A program made the position numbers and the translations under genes. The notes beneath the pieces are model-generated. The model saw only the letters and a list, made by a program, of their open reading frames with translations. It was not told the origin of the DNA and made no database searches. This document shows positions 47,149 to 60,040 of a DNA stretch of 64,000 bases, in pieces. The DNA is from Allantophomopsis cytisporea (taxonomy: Eukaryota; Ascomycota; Leotiomycetes; Phacidiales; Phacidiaceae), in assembly GCA_024752435.1 (NCBI GenBank), contig CP103030.1, positions 496,001 to 560,000 of the forward strand. Direction: 5' to 3'. Numbering within the stretch: the first letter of the stretch is position 1; every line of letters starts with the position of its first letter.

Positions 47149-48136
47149 ATGTTCTCCGTCAGAGTCGCCGCGCGTTCTGCGCCCCGATCTATCTCTCGCA
47201 TTGCTTCTGCTGCAATTCGCAACTCTGCTGTTCGCCCAGCTTTCCAAGCTGCTGCCAAGCCAGTTGCTCAGCATGTCGCCGCTTTCTCGGCCGCCACTGC
47301 CCGTCTTGCCAAGGAGGGTGAGGTTGATGAGGAGCTTGCTGCCAAGTTCGAGTCTGAGCTCCAGATCGAGAATGAGATGAAGGCTGCTGACGATGAGCTG
47401 CCTGTTTCCGTCGATGAATTCCTCAAGAACGGCCCATGGGAGGTGCAGGATGTGCCAGGTCAAGAGGAGGTTGTTCTTACTAGAACCTTCGGTGATGAGA
47501 CGTACGTTACTCACCTACTCATAGATTATGTTAATCAATTGAGTTTACCTTTCTGTTTGGTTTGGTTACTTTGGTTTAGTAGATTGCATACTGATCATCA
47601 ATAGCATCAAGGTAACCTTCTCCATCGACGATCTTAACAACATTGAGCCAGAAGGCCAGGACTACGGCGACCGTGCACTCGGTGATGAAGACGACACCAA
47701 CATCAACGCCGGTTCCGAGCAATTCAAGGTCGCCCCAGAGGACCAATTGGAGGAAGGCGAGGAGGACCCCGAGTTGCAAGAGCCAGGTTTCCCAGCACGC
47801 GTGAGCGTTGTAATCACCAAGAAGGGCAAGGGTGGACTTCGCATCGAGACCGTTGCTAACGATGGCACCATCGCGATCGACAACGTATACTACTACACTG
47901 ACGCCGCTGACGCTGACGCTCAGAGCGCCGAGACCGAGCACAAGACTTCCCGCATGTACGCTGGTCCACCATTCATGAACCTCGATGTTGACCTCCAGGT
48001 CCTCTTCGAGAGATACCTTGATGAGAGAGGTATCAACACCTCCCTTGCGCTCTTCGTTCCAGATTACATCGACTTGAAGGAGCAGCGTGAGTACATCAGA
48101 TGGTTGGGCAACGTTAAGGACTTTGTTGAGGCTTAG
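47149..48136 (+). CDS. MAM33: Mitochondrial acidic matrix protein, p32 family
   Basis: Two exons (47149-47501, 47605-48136) give 294 residues. The first 45 residues are rich in Arg, Ala and Ser and lack acids, a clear mitochondrial targeting peptide. The rest matches the acidic p32/Mam33 fold: a long N-terminal helix (EELAAKFESELQIENEM), beta strands (KVTFSIDDLNNIEP, FPARVSVVITKKGKGGLRIE) and C-terminal helices (DVDLQVLFERYLDERGINTS, LKEQREYIRWLGNVKDFVEA). The protein forms trimers in the matrix and supports mitochondrial translation and ribosome assembly. Length and ends fit the family. Codon use is strongly biased to C-ending codons, suggesting high expression. Confidence 0.95.
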
Positions 48137-50574
48137 GTGCGATATTTGAATGTAAAAACTATAGGGACTGTTCCGCTCTTTGTACGATAGATGGCTTGTG
48201 GGGTTAATGGGGAAATACAACGACTTTAATATGCCTTTTTCATGTTATTATATCCATTTCTGTGCTACTGTTGGAATTTTTTTTGTAGCAGGCGAGTATA
48301 TTAGAATTAATGATGTGAAGGGGTTCATGATTTGAGCAAGAAAATTGCTTTCAAGCTTAGCACACAAGACAGGCTTAACTGACATCTGGTGCGTGCGTCT
48401 TGTGCAGTGACTTGTTGCACCCGACAAACGTCAAATTCAAAAGTCCATCCAAACGTGGTGAAACATCTTCTATCGTTGTGCATAAGCATAAGATACTACG
48501 AGCGAGCCCACAGCTTTGTCTTTCAGCTAAAGTATGATAATCGTTCTCGAGGCAGGCTGCTCAATTCAAACGTTGTTGGCTCATAGCACCACTATAGATT
48601 TCATTGTAACTCTTGCAGCTATATAATGTCAACAAGATGACTCTATCTCGACTATTGAACCAACCTGGATGCTCCATCACAATAATTAAATTAATGTTTT
48701 TATTTCGTTTTTGGATTTGTTTTTGAAAAGACTATGGTAGGTTGCAAGAGTCATTGTGAAGCAAGAATGGGGAGAAGATTAGGAAGGAGTATCTTGATCT
48801 TTATATATACTAAATTCTAGCCCTGATATGCGTAGCATATCTTCATAAGTGAAACAGATACAAGCGTCTGCATTACTTCCAGGTGTCCTAGAATCTTAAT
48901 ATACCAAGTACAAAGGAAGCCTATATCCGAATATTATTAGGAATGCTAATTAAGTTTATATAAATGGGTTTTCAGAGTTATTTTGTGGAGAAACACTTGA
49001 ATAGAAGTCGCTACTAGGAGAAGTAATAAGAAGAAATCTATCAACACCGACTTGACGGATAACAAGGATAAGTGTTATTACTATCATGCTGTTGTGAAGT
49101 TAGACGCACGACAGTCCCCAGCAAAATCGACCAAAAAAACAAAAAAAAAGAGGTATACGGAAGGGTCTACATTCCAGTTCTTGAGGAAGTAACGATTACA
49201 GAAATCCTTAGCAGATTTATAGACAGGCATATGTGACTAACAGCCTATCCAGAGCCCAATACCGAATGGAGCTCCTTGAACTTGTTCATACCCACATCAT
49301 TGCTGCACGCTAGGTCCAGCAAGACCATCGACATAATGTAGTTGCTGATACTGGCACCACATTTTTGTTGCAACGATCATGATTTCCAATATGAGACCAC
49401 ACGTGCAATAATTTACTTCTCAAGATTCCACAAGAAATTTCTGGTGACTACTGCATGAACAGCGTCAAAACTAAGGTTACGTGACCCCTGATTATAACCA
49501 TCAACTCTAAAGAAATGATGGCGACAAAGCTGATAATGAGACGACGGAAGGGGATATGAAGGGGTTAGACTTCGATGTGCTTTACTTATAGACCTGCACC
49601 CCACCAGTGTCTTTGATAATAACTGTGTATAGATAAGCTGACATACTTATCTGTGGTTTAGGAACTAAGCGCAGTTCACATTGATACAAGCAATGTCCCT
49701 CAATCTCAAGCCTGGCGGTAAAGGCCTTTTTGCTTGCTACCAATTTCCTCAAAGCATCAGACCCCAATAGAAACGTAGTTGTCACTGCAGGTACGACAGA
49801 TGAGTCGGAAATGCTCGGTATAAAGCACAAAAGAAGCTTACTTTAGTCTTCTGATCTATGTTGCGATGATCTAACAACAAGATCCCAGTGAGCAACCATT
49901 TCAAGACGAACGGCGTTGAAAACCAGAGCGATGATATATCCACGAATCAATATGAGATAAGACTTGACCGCTATCGAGTCATTTATGAGGCTGACACTTG
50001 CTAATGTTCCACCATAAGTAGGATGTAAGGAATCGTGAATGTTACCTACCTTATTTCTCAAAAGATAGCACACATGCAATATCTTCATGGGCCATTCCAT
50101 CAAGACCTTTCAAAACCACCCCCAGGCTTTCAAGCTGCCCCGCATGTTACTATAATTAGTCCCAGGAACCTTTCAAGCACATCCTAGAAATAGTCGTCAG
50201 ATCAGGTCTCACTCAGTAAACAAACACGCAAGGAACATATTGCAATTCTTGCTATACACAACCCATCCCAGCTCTGACAGCAGCATATACCAACTATACC
50301 TGCCTCCTCTTCCCTCTGCCCCACCTAAGTTCCAACCAATCAAACCATACATGCACAACCCCCATCATCTACCACACAAGAAATCTATAACAAGAAACCA
50401 GAGGACAAGACAGGATGTTCGACGAGCAAGAGACAGACACAAGAGATCCACCACAAATCACCACACCCTCCATCACCACTCGAAAACGCCAGTGCAGAAA
50501 CACAAAAAATCAACCTTAATTCACTCTCAGTCTCCTAGCACACCCTTATCTAATCTCCCACAACCACAGCCGCA
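48137..50574. other. 2.4 kb intergenic region, no gene seen
   Basis: It lies between convergent gene ends and is AT-rich. An A-rich run occurs around 49131-49151. Frames are under 90 codons on the minus strand at 49.4-50.1 kb and carry no motif. The last 300 bases are C/A-rich and probably belong to the 3' end of the lipid-transfer gene. Confidence 0.55.
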
Positions 50575-52270
50575 TCAAGCAGCAGTTACCTCGCTTTCCT
50601 TCAGCTCAAAATTCTCCTCCTGCAGCCCTTTAAGAACCTCTCTACCCTCAGGCGTGAGATCCGGCCGGCCGACAGGTGTAGTGGCTTCGGTGAAGAAGCG
50701 CGGCTTCCACTGGATACCTTCTGTTTCCCGTTGCTTGGCCTTTTCTCTTTGACGTTCTTCGAGCGCCTGTTTGAGAGTGGTGGCCTGCGAGTATTGGCGC
50801 GATTTGATAGCGGTAGTGACTTCTGACCAGAAGCGCAGGGACTCGTTGGGGAGTTGTTGGTTTGTTGGTGGGAGTTGTTTGGGAGCAATGGAAAGGGGGG
50901 TGAGATCTATGAGGAGAATTTGTTCCTGGAGAGATGTTAGTCGCCGAGATTCATTGTCCAAAGTTGAGTTGAATATGTATGTTATGGGGAGAGCAACTTA
51001 CAGAAAATGAAGGGCCTACGGAGAAGTATAATTTCTCTTTCCAGTTGCCGGATACCTTGGCGAGGATATCCTTCTCAGGAACGTCGCGTATACGTGTATA
51101 CTTATCATTGTCTGGGTCGTAACGGAAAACCACGCCCTCGACCTTGTTCTGTGTCTTTCCTAACCATCCTTCCTCAACATAGTTTAAGATAACCTTAATC
51201 TTGGTCTTGGGGCAAGTGATATAGCATTGGTCTCCAACTGTAACACTCAAGCTTCCTCTGATCAACCCTCCCAGATGAGCGGCTGGATGAGTGAGCTGAT
51301 AAGTTTCATCATCTCTCTTGTGTAGCGTAATAAAGATACCAAGATTGTGTTCTCCTGGAGTGACTTTGATACTCGTTCCAGTAAACTTAGCAGACAATTG
51401 ATCAAAGCCACGGGCAGAGATGCCCTTCTCGGGACAGTCGACGAAGAAAGCGGATACTGGCGGGTGGTGGGAAGTTTGTTCAGTGAGATAGGAGACTTTG
51501 ACGGGTTTACTCGATTTGGGTTGGGAATTCGATGATGAAGCTGTGTTGATTGAAGCAGCTTTCGAGGACTTGGCACCATCCGTCTTGATCGGTGGTAAAG
51601 AATCTTCTACTTCCCAATTACACTATTGCTTGTTGTTAGTTTTCATCCATTTTGTGCCCTTCAAGTACTCCCTATTTCAGGGAAAAGGTTAAGAAGAAAA
51701 AAAATACATACCCTGAAGAATTCACCGAGTGTAGAGTTGTATGGTTTACAAGGTTTGCCCTTGACGTATTTCAAATCCTTCGTGAACCAGAAACGCAGCA
51801 CTGCAAGCATACGCTCGAGCTCGTTATCTGAGTCCCCTATTGCGATGAAGGTATCCGGACGATCGAGGTAGTTCCAGTATTCGAGGTTTGGCGTAGGTTC
51901 GAGGAGCTGAGCAGGAAGAGAAAAGCGTACAGAAGCAATATCCGAGACACCGATGAATCTATAGGCATGTTGTTAGAGGTAGATTCAGATCTGGTTGTCC
52001 AAGCACAATAGGTAATCGTAGCCTCGCCACAGGTACAAATACGTAATGCGAATACGAGCTGTAATGTTTCTATCTTCCCAACTCTCGATGTAGAACTTAC
52101 TTCCTCAAGATGCCCAGAAACATCTTCAACTTGCTGCTATCGTTCGGCGACTGCTCAGGCGCAGCATTTGCGTTGGCCGTCGTTGAAGAGACATCTGCAG
52201 AGGTAGTATTCGCAGCGGCGGTTTGAGGAGGAGAAGCCGTGGCCGGTGTACCCGAAGAAGTGGACGCCAT
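50575..52270 (-). CDS. Short oxysterol-binding-related protein (Osh6/7-like)
   Basis: Four exons (52101-52270, 51712-51958, 51002-51622, 50575-50925) give 462 residues. The N-terminal 50 residues are a Ser/Thr/Ala-rich linker. The lipid-binding domain starts at about 57: LPAQLLEPTPNLEYWNYLD is the lid-side segment, KPYNSTLGEFFR follows, and EQTSHHPP at 187-194 is the signature that binds phosphoinositide. The C-terminal part has the conserved LRFWSEVTTAIKSRQYSQAT and EGIQWKPRFF blocks. There is no PH, ankyrin or membrane segment, so it is a short type like yeast Osh6/Osh7, which carry phosphatidylserine from the endoplasmic reticulum to the plasma membrane in exchange for PI4P. The cargo here is inferred from the sub-type, not seen. 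Introns of 76-142 nt all fit GT-AG. Confidence 0.94.
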
Positions 52271-54470
52271 TTTGTAGTTCAAAACAATACACAATAACGT
52301 ATTATCCGGAGGACAAAAAAGAAAAGAGAACAGAAGAAATGTAGGGAGTTCTGGTTTGGGTTGGTGGCTGTAGATTCAGAATCCCAAAATCGTTGGTAGA
52401 GGCAAGACCAGCGTGGGGTTGTAAGCCGGAAAGCCAGGCGGTGAAATGACGTCTCGGTAACGGAAGCTTTCGATAAGAAAAAAGGCTGCACCTCTTTCCT
52501 TGTTTCGTTTTGATATTGAGATGCGTATGTTAAGTCACGACGATAAATGAACAATATGATATGGTAAATGATGAGGAGAAAAATGTTGTTGTCGTCAACA
52601 TCGTGATGAACTCACTTCAATCATTCAATCAACCAGTAACCCACTCACCCAACGACAGCCCAACACCTAGAACACACAAGTCTCCAATACACGTCCAAGT
52701 GCAAAACCCAAGTGCAAGACCAAGACCAAAGTCCAAGTCCGAAGCCAAAGCGCGAAAGCAACCGGCAAAGCACGGAATGTTTAGTTGAGAAGTGCGTCTA
52801 TGCATCCGACTCATTCATTCGTTCATTCACGTTAATGATCCTCGCCTCAAGGGAAGATATCGTTGCCAAGAGTGTATGTACTGTATGTGTGAGGGCACAA
52901 TAGAATCGGATAACAAAGCTACTTATGATATCTATCTCATCGCATCCGGGGCACTTCCTCTCCTATCGCAAGCAAGATACATAATAGTAGAAATGCACCG
53001 CAACCGACGACGGGAGTTCGCCAATCGATCAGGCACGGGATTACATTGCACACATCTAACATGTCTCATGCAAGGCCCCTTGCCCACTCTCTTGCCTCTC
53101 CAATCCCATCACCAACCAAATTGCCTTGCGCCCGTACTCCGCACCTATTGAAATGAGGGAACAGAGCACCTTGACTTTGACCGTCTGAAGGATTAAAAGA
53201 CTCCGTATTTCTCAGTCAGTGTGTAAGTCACATGAACATGCACTTTTACTTTTTTGATGAATACGGAGTCCTGTGTCAGTGTGAAAAGGGTCATTCAAAG
53301 ACATCAAGTCAGCACATTTGACGAGTCATTTATTGGTGTTTCCCCTTCATCAAGTGACTTGGCATTGGTAAAACAATACATGACAACGTTATCGATGAAA
53401 AAGGTTCTTACGCAGAGATCTAATGTCATAGCATGCTTGTAGACTAAATAAAGGTTTCTTATGAAGACTAAGTACATGGCATACCATCTAAGGCGATATA
53501 TTCTGTGAGCTGTAAGGATATGCTTAAAGCATAACATTCTCAATGTATCAGTATCACGGGAAACCGATTATATGTAATAACAAGAAAGCAGTACCGAAGA
53601 AAACCCCTCTGGATTCAATTCAAAAGACGTGCCTATAACATTGTATACACTCCCATACATGTCTTCCATATACGGATGTTTTGGATCCCCCTTTACACAA
53701 ACACTGAAATACACAAGAATTACAAAATCCAAGGAAGAAAGATGCTTTTTCTCAAAGTATCAGCTTTACAAGACAGAAAACAGGCTGTTAAAACCTGATC
53801 TATTCAAGCCAATGAACATGAATAAGCAACGGAAATAATGGTATCGACGAAGATGCTAAAAAGAACGACGATGAGAAGCGTGTACCAACAACAGGCCTAT
53901 TCCATTTGCAAATACCCACAACTCTCATCCTCACTCTCCACAAGATTAACACACACAAAGACATTTGCATATGCATACGAATCGAGAAAGTATCCTTATA
54001 TGCTGCAAATGTTCCAACCCAACCTTCTCCCCTCACTCCCACCCCAGACAGACCCAACAACACAAAAACAGTCATCATATGGCGAAGACGAAGAGCACTG
54101 CCCACGCTCATCCCAAGATCTCCGCCCATCCAGACGATAACCCATCAGTCCGCCTATTTCAAAAAGCTCCTCTAACCCCTCAATCTCAACCCTGAACAAC
54201 GCACACTCCTCAGCAACACAGTCACCCTCACCACTAAGCAATAGCACACCAATAGATCCTAACAACCTAACAGCCACTCCGGGCAAGAAGGAAAGTAACA
54301 GAAGCCAGAACGGTAATCAAACTAAAACATACCTCATCACCGGCGCCACAATCTCGTGAGACGTACGCAAAGCTCAAGGAATGAGAATAGATATTGAACC
54401 TAGAATATGGAAGAGGAAGGAAAAGAGGAAGGAAGAAAGAAAAGAGAGAGAGGAAGGGAGAGAGAGAGGA

Positions 54471-54511
<41 letters not shown>

Positions 54512-55751
54512 ACAAGATTGAGGCGCGGAAGTGGGAGTTAGTCATTCGCAGATGGTAAAAGAGAAGGGGTTCAAGATAGTCGTGGATATCAAGTCTTGAC
54601 AGCCGGTCGTTTGTAACAGCGAGTCAAGTCGAGTCAGATCAAGGTGAATAGGAAAACAAGGACCTCTTTGTAGCGAGAATGATGGAGATAAACCGAAGAC
54701 TCCTCGACGCTGTTACCGTGCCTCGACGTCATACCGTGCACAGTAATGACATCGACAGAAGACGATCGTAGCAACGTCAAGCGACGACGTAGATCAAACT
54801 CATAAAAGAATCCGCACAAGAGTCTCATCCGCACACTCTCCATACTCCCCAGTATATCACCCCGTCACGTCATCAATCTGCAACTTCAATCTCACCTCGA
54901 CTCGAACTCAATTTTCACCTTACCTCACCTCCACCTCACCTCAACCTCAACTCAATCACACCCAAAACCCCACACATCAAGAAATAAACCAATAACTTTG
55001 GAATAGAACAAATAATCCGCTCATAAACCCCTATCCTATCCTAACACACTTTAACTTTAACGCAGAAAATGCCATGCTCACAGAGGTCCCCGAGTCCCAT
55101 TAGACTCAATCTATTTAAAATAAGAGAGAACAAAAACAACAAAAAAAACCACCACCACACGCCCTTTCCTCTCCCTCTTCCTCTCCCCACGAACCCAAAC
55201 TTTCAAGAGAGAGGGTGGGGGACGAACAGACAAGAAGAAGAAAAACGCAGGACAAACAAGGACAGAAAAGAGAAGGTAGAGAAGGGTAGTAAAATGGTAT
55301 GTTTTTCTTCATTTCCAAACATGCACACCAAACCACACAATGTCCATCCCATCGCTACCCCACACTTAATCCCATAATTCCCCTGCCCTCGACATCTCCT
55401 TCGTCTCCCATCCGCTCCTCCCCCATTCACCACCCCCAAGCCATGGGGATCACATAACAAAAAGAGAGATAGAGAGAGAGAGAGAGACAGCCCAAGTAAA
55501 ATTTCCTCTTTCCTTTTCATACAGGAACAGAGGAAATGTTTCGATAAATAAAAAAACGCACAACACAACAAATTCCGAAAACAGTAAGGTATTTTTCCTC
55601 TCTTGGGATTTTAAGGTTTTCGTTTCGCTGTGGTGGGGGGGTAGTGTTGGAGGGGAACAAAATAATAAAATGGAAAGAGAAGCACCGTTGACGCCGATAT
55701 GACACAAGAATTGGCTGAGAACACAGGAAATCGTTGTCGTCAAGAAAGGGA
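52271..55751. other. 3.5 kb gene-free region
   Basis: It covers the promoter of the lipid-transfer gene and the 3' side of the WSC gene. It holds C/A-rich stretches, a purine tract at 54.42-54.51 kb and several short frames without motif. Confidence 0.55.
54420..54510. repeat. (GA)n purine tract
   Basis: About 90 bases of GA, GGAA and GAAA on the plus strand, with over 15 perfect GA units at the right end. Confidence 0.92.
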
Positions 55752-56803
55752 TCATGCATTGGTGACCTATGACATGTTAGTGGAAAGTCGAGATGATGGG
55801 GTCAAGGATGATTGCTGAAGTGCAAGACTGACCTTGAGAATTCTTCTCGAATAGTCTTGGTTATCGGCAATACTGCCATCACTCATTCGTCGTTGAGCCA
55901 TCACGGGATCGAGACGGGTGTCGTGCGACAAACCTCCAGCGGAAGAAGGAGATTTGCCAATGAAGCTGCTGACCTGAGCATTGCGTCTGTACTCATCCTC
56001 GATCGCACGCTTGCGACGGTTGCGCATGTAGAGGAACGTGCCTCCTGCGATGGCCGCAATTAAAACCACACCGACAACGACGCCCGCGGCGATGCCAGCT
56101 GTGTTGGTTTTGCGACTCTTTGCTGCGGCCGCTTCCGCGGATACTGAAGCGGCTTGACCAGTTGCCGTCACGATGATGGTTTGACCTAGTTGAAATCCAC
56201 GTTAATAAGCGGTTACCGGACCGTGAAAATGGGCATGACAAACCTTCCACGGTGACGACTGATGGTCCGGCTGTGGTGGTTGAAGTGCCAGTCGATGACG
56301 AAGAAGATGATCCGGTGGAAGAGGCGCTGGACGAATCCGCAGCATTGCTGACCTTGGCTTCTGTTCCACTGAGGTAGACATTGAAGTAAGTACTGGTCTC
56401 GTCACCACCTATTTTAGCGTCAGTCTTCGTCCCTTAGCTATATCCAATGTCGAAACAACATACACATCTCAGTATCGTAACCCGCACATGGGTCATCACA
56501 CTCGTCGTCATCGGCTTTGCTGGAGGTTGGTGGCAGCTCATCTCCACACCAACAGTCCTGAGAGTTGGTCGTGGCCAGAACGGCAAAGCCACCCGCTACA
56601 CAGATGCCTTGACAGTATCCGGAGGTCTGGTATGTGTAGGATGTGTTGAAAGTCAATCCCGTACTCGATCCATAACATCCCTCTGTGGTCATGGCCTTGA
56701 GAACGACGGTTGGGTCTGGTACTGGAGCGGGAAGTGGATCAGCGAGGACATTTGAGGCGGCGAAGAGCACTGAGGCTACAACGAATGAAGATATCGACAT
56801 CAT
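55752..56803 (-). CDS. WSC1: WSC-domain cell-wall stress sensor
   Basis: Four exons (56464-56803, 56244-56408, 55833-56185, 55752-55766) give 290 residues. The last exon is 15 nt and codes only VTNA and the stop; it restores the tail DYSRRILKVTNA, which I recall as typical of fungal WSC sensors. Residues 1-21 are a signal peptide. The WSC domain at about 37-125 has its cysteines (EGCYGSSTGLTF, YCQGICVAGGFAVLA, DCWCGDELPP). A Ser/Thr-rich, presumably mannosylated stalk follows to about 195. The membrane segment is 197-222 (IAAGVVVGVVLIAAIAGGTF), with RNRRKR as stop-transfer on the inside. The short cytoplasmic tail would signal to Rho1 and the cell-wall integrity MAP kinases. MM at the start gives two possible ATGs three bases apart. 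Confidence 0.93.
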
Positions 56804-56926
56804 GTTGATTATGTGTATTGTTGGTCTATGGCCGTGGCCTTATATGTCGAATCGATGGGTCGAAAAGACTGAATCGACGGGCCAGAACGAATGGTGTCCC
56901 GGCGGTTGAGGGTCGTGATGTAATGA

Positions 56927-56981
56927 TCGAGGGTCGAGGTCGAGGTCGAGGTCGAGGTCGAGGGTCGAGGGTCGAGGGTCG
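56927..56981. repeat. 6-7 bp tandem array GGTCGA / GGGTCGA
   Basis: About eight copies of GAGGTC changing to GAGGGTC units, just 120-180 bp upstream of the WSC start codon on its own promoter side. Confidence 0.92.
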
Positions 56982-57564
56982 CGACGACCGGAATCGGGAG
57001 ATTCACAACAAGGACTATGGATTCTTTTTGAGGTATGCAAGAATCATACACGAAGAGGAGTGTCCTCCTGTTTGAGTGATGGAAAGGCCTTCTGCCTCTA
57101 TTCGTCTCGTTGTTTCGAGATTTTTGATCGGGGTGGTGCGAAACGGCACCCTGTCGTCGTGGGACTGAAAGTCGGTCACAAGGGGAAGGATGTCAAACGG
57201 ATTATCGAACTCGATCGGTATGTGATTTGATGATTTTGTTGTTAGAAGTGAAAGGGTCTTTTTTTTTTGTTGTTGGATTGAATGTTATTGTTGAATGTCA
57301 AAAGAGTGCACGACTTTTCGAAGCTGTCGGTGAGCGTGTATTGAGATTGGATGGTAAGATGGTTGTTTATGGTGAGTTGGGTGATGAACAGAGAGAAAGG
57401 TGGGTTTTTTTGGTCGGAAGGATGAATTTGGTTGAAAGAGTAGAGAGAGAGAGAGAGTGAGTTGTTGGTTGGTTAGATTAGGTGGGTGTGTAGAGGAGGT
57501 GTGGTGTGTTGGTGCGGGATAAGGTAGTAGAAGGAAGTGCGAGAGGTGTGACAAGGAATAGTAG

Positions 57565-57640
57565 AATGAATGAACGAATGAATGAACGGGTGAGTGAGTG
57601 AGTGAGTGAGTGAATGAGTGAATGAGTGAATGAGTGAGTG
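57565..57640. repeat. (GAAT)/(GAGT) tetranucleotide array
   Basis: About 18 tetramers alternating between TGAA and TGAG, with a block of pure GAGT at 57591-57611. Confidence 0.92.
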
Positions 57641-57719
57641 GAGGAGGTTTGGATAGAAGCGGAGTAGGTAGAATCGGAGAGTGTAGTGGTAAGTAAGGTC
57701 AAGGTACAGACAGACAGGT

Positions 57720-57772
57720 AGGTGAGTTTAGGTTAGGTTAGGTCTGGTCAGGTCAGGTCAGGTCCAGGTCAT
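57720..57772. repeat. AGGTTAGGTCAGGTC pentamer array
   Basis: About nine copies of a 5-base unit: GGTTA first, then GGTCA. Confidence 0.85.
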
Positions 57773-57892
57773 GGAAGGGGACGGACGGGGATGGGGGGAT
57801 GTGGGATTTGGGATTTTGATTGCTGGATGACCTAAGGACTAAAGCAGAGAAGGACTGACTACTTACTGTTCATGGTGACTGTATGTATGAAT

Positions 57893-57958
57893 GGGTGTGT
57901 GAGTGTGTGAGTGTGAGTGTGAGTGTGAGTGTATGAGTGTGTGAGTGTGTCTGTGTGA
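57893..57958. repeat. GTGAGT/GTGTGA hexamer array
   Basis: About ten hexamers of GTGAGT. The reverse complement occurs at 58811-58876. Confidence 0.9.
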
Positions 57959-58280
57959 TATGAATGTGAGGGAGAAAGAGGGAGAGAGAGGGAGAGAGAG
58001 AGGTGTGTCACTTGTGAGCGAGTGTATCTAGAGAGTATGTGAGTGTGCGTGCGTGTGTACTGCATGTTCCGAATGAATGTGAGAGTCTTTTGCACAAATC
58101 CGTGTGGGCGAAAGAGGGACTTGGTCTGGGTCTTGAGATTGAGCTGTTTGGGGTGTCTTGAGCATGCGAGGGAGTGGTGGAAGACCATGTTAGAGGTGAC
58201 CCGATTAGGAAAGGCGTGAAAGACCATCAAGGGTGCATCCATAGGTACACAGTAGGTGCAACATAAAAGAATACCAATCA

Positions 58281-58350
58281 AACATAAAATAAACATAAAA
58301 TAAACATAGAATAAACAAGAATAAACAAGAATTAACATAAAATAAATATA
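58281..58350. repeat. 11-bp tandem array AAACATAAAAT
   Basis: About six copies, the right-hand ones diverged and shortened to AAACAAGAAT. Confidence 0.88.
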
Positions 58351-58810
58351 AAGAATGACTTCATGGGTCACGTTGTTCCCTCATGAACATCGACATGAAC
58401 TCAAAGCATGATGCCCACTCCTCCAGATATATTCTACATTACCCTCTTCTCCTCGCTTCTTCTATCTTCATACTGTGTACATTCATTGTATTTCCTTTGC
58501 TTGGTGTTTTGCGTGAAATTTCATTCATTCATTCATTCATACAGAATTTACCACTACTTGTTTGTATGTGCTGTGCTGTGCCTTGTACCTGCTTTAGTAC
58601 CTGCATCCGCTATCTTCTTCAACTGTTCCTGTTCCTGTTACCGTATGTACCCGGACAACTCTGCTAGTACCCTAGTTCAGACGACCAAACCTTTCTCAGC
58701 TCCTCTGCTTCCCAGTGGATGAAGCGGCAGAGTTAAGTTACACCAACAGAATAAATCACTAGGTCAAGTAGTACCACACCCTCTTCTCACTCTCTCACAA
58801 TCACAGTCAT

Positions 58811-58876
58811 ACACTCACACTTATATTCACACTCACACTCACACTCACACTCACTCATTCACTCACTCACTCACTT
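58811..58876. repeat. CACTCA hexamer / CACT tetramer array
   Basis: CACACT units followed by CACT units, complementary in order and sequence to the arrays at 57.6 and 57.9 kb. Confidence 0.9.
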
Positions 58877-59292
58877 ACATACCCACACCCACAAAATCAC
58901 CACGAATCAATCACGCACTTATTACACACAAGACAAAACCACGCGATTTATGCCTTACTTTACCTGACCTGACCTGATTGTATACATATGTACATATATA
59001 CATACATCAGGTATATGCATAAAAAGTCCATCTTAAAGAAGGACCTCTGCTCTTCTTCTCTTCTCCCACTACTCACTCCATGGCGTTGCCGTAAGAGAAT
59101 TGGCGAAATTGCCATGGCTTGCTTAGAGTCCGTTGTCCCTTGTTTACCACCCTAATTCGAGCCTCACCCCTGTCACTCCGATCATGGGCCCTTGGGATCA
59201 CCCACGCAAGGCCGCGAATTTTCCTATTTTGTTTCCCCCTCGTAAGGTAAGGTATATACGATGGTGCACTCATACAGATAAACAATACACAA

Positions 59293-59332
59293 TCCATCCA
59301 TCCATCCATACACACATACACACATACACACT
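59293..59332. repeat. (ATCC)n then (CACATA)n compound array
   Basis: Four ATCC units run into CACATACA units. Confidence 0.85.
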
Positions 59333-60024
59333 TACTACATACATTGATGTACAATAATATACACACTCACCAGTTAAGCCATCAATTCTCCTTCCCCTCC
59401 TCCCTCTCCTCTTCCATTCATTCCCTTTCCTTACTAAAGGAAATCCTATCCCCCCTCTCCACGTCGCCCTATGTCGTATTACGCACAACTCAACTCAACT
59501 CCACTCAACCCACGGACATATGTATATCATGCGTAAAGATCACTACGTATGTACTCCGAGAATTTGTCGACACAGACCTGGCTGTGCCTCAACAATACGC
59601 ACAGTACAATACAGCATCTACGTATTCTCTATCGGTCGAAAGTGCCGAATGAGGTTGTGACCTTCAACGCAGTGACCCAGAGAGGGCGGTGGATGTGCAA
59701 AAAATCATCTCCAAATTAATCTTCAGAGCATCTGGGGCATCTGAGCATGCTCACAAACATGGCATAGTGATATGCACCCTGAGGTTCATCTTTTCTCGAC
59801 GCAGCTTGGTGCCGGACGGGTAAAGGAAGGGAAAACACCAGAAGGAGATAGTCTACAACACCACGATGACACCCTACCTAACTCTTAATCACAAAATAAT
59901 CGAATCAAAAACCTGCACGCACATTGCTCACTCGCCTCAGCCCACGCATAAGCCGCCAATCTAGGTACCCGCATGGACAGTAAGAAGTAAGTCATACGAA
60001 GTTTGACTACGGAAAACTTCTCTT

Positions 60025-60040
60025 GTGCGCGCGCGCGCGC
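60025..60040. repeat. Alternating GC tract
   Basis: Sixteen bases of alternating purine-pyrimidine GTGCGC... This is a sequence able to adopt Z-DNA under supercoiling. Confidence 0.85.
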
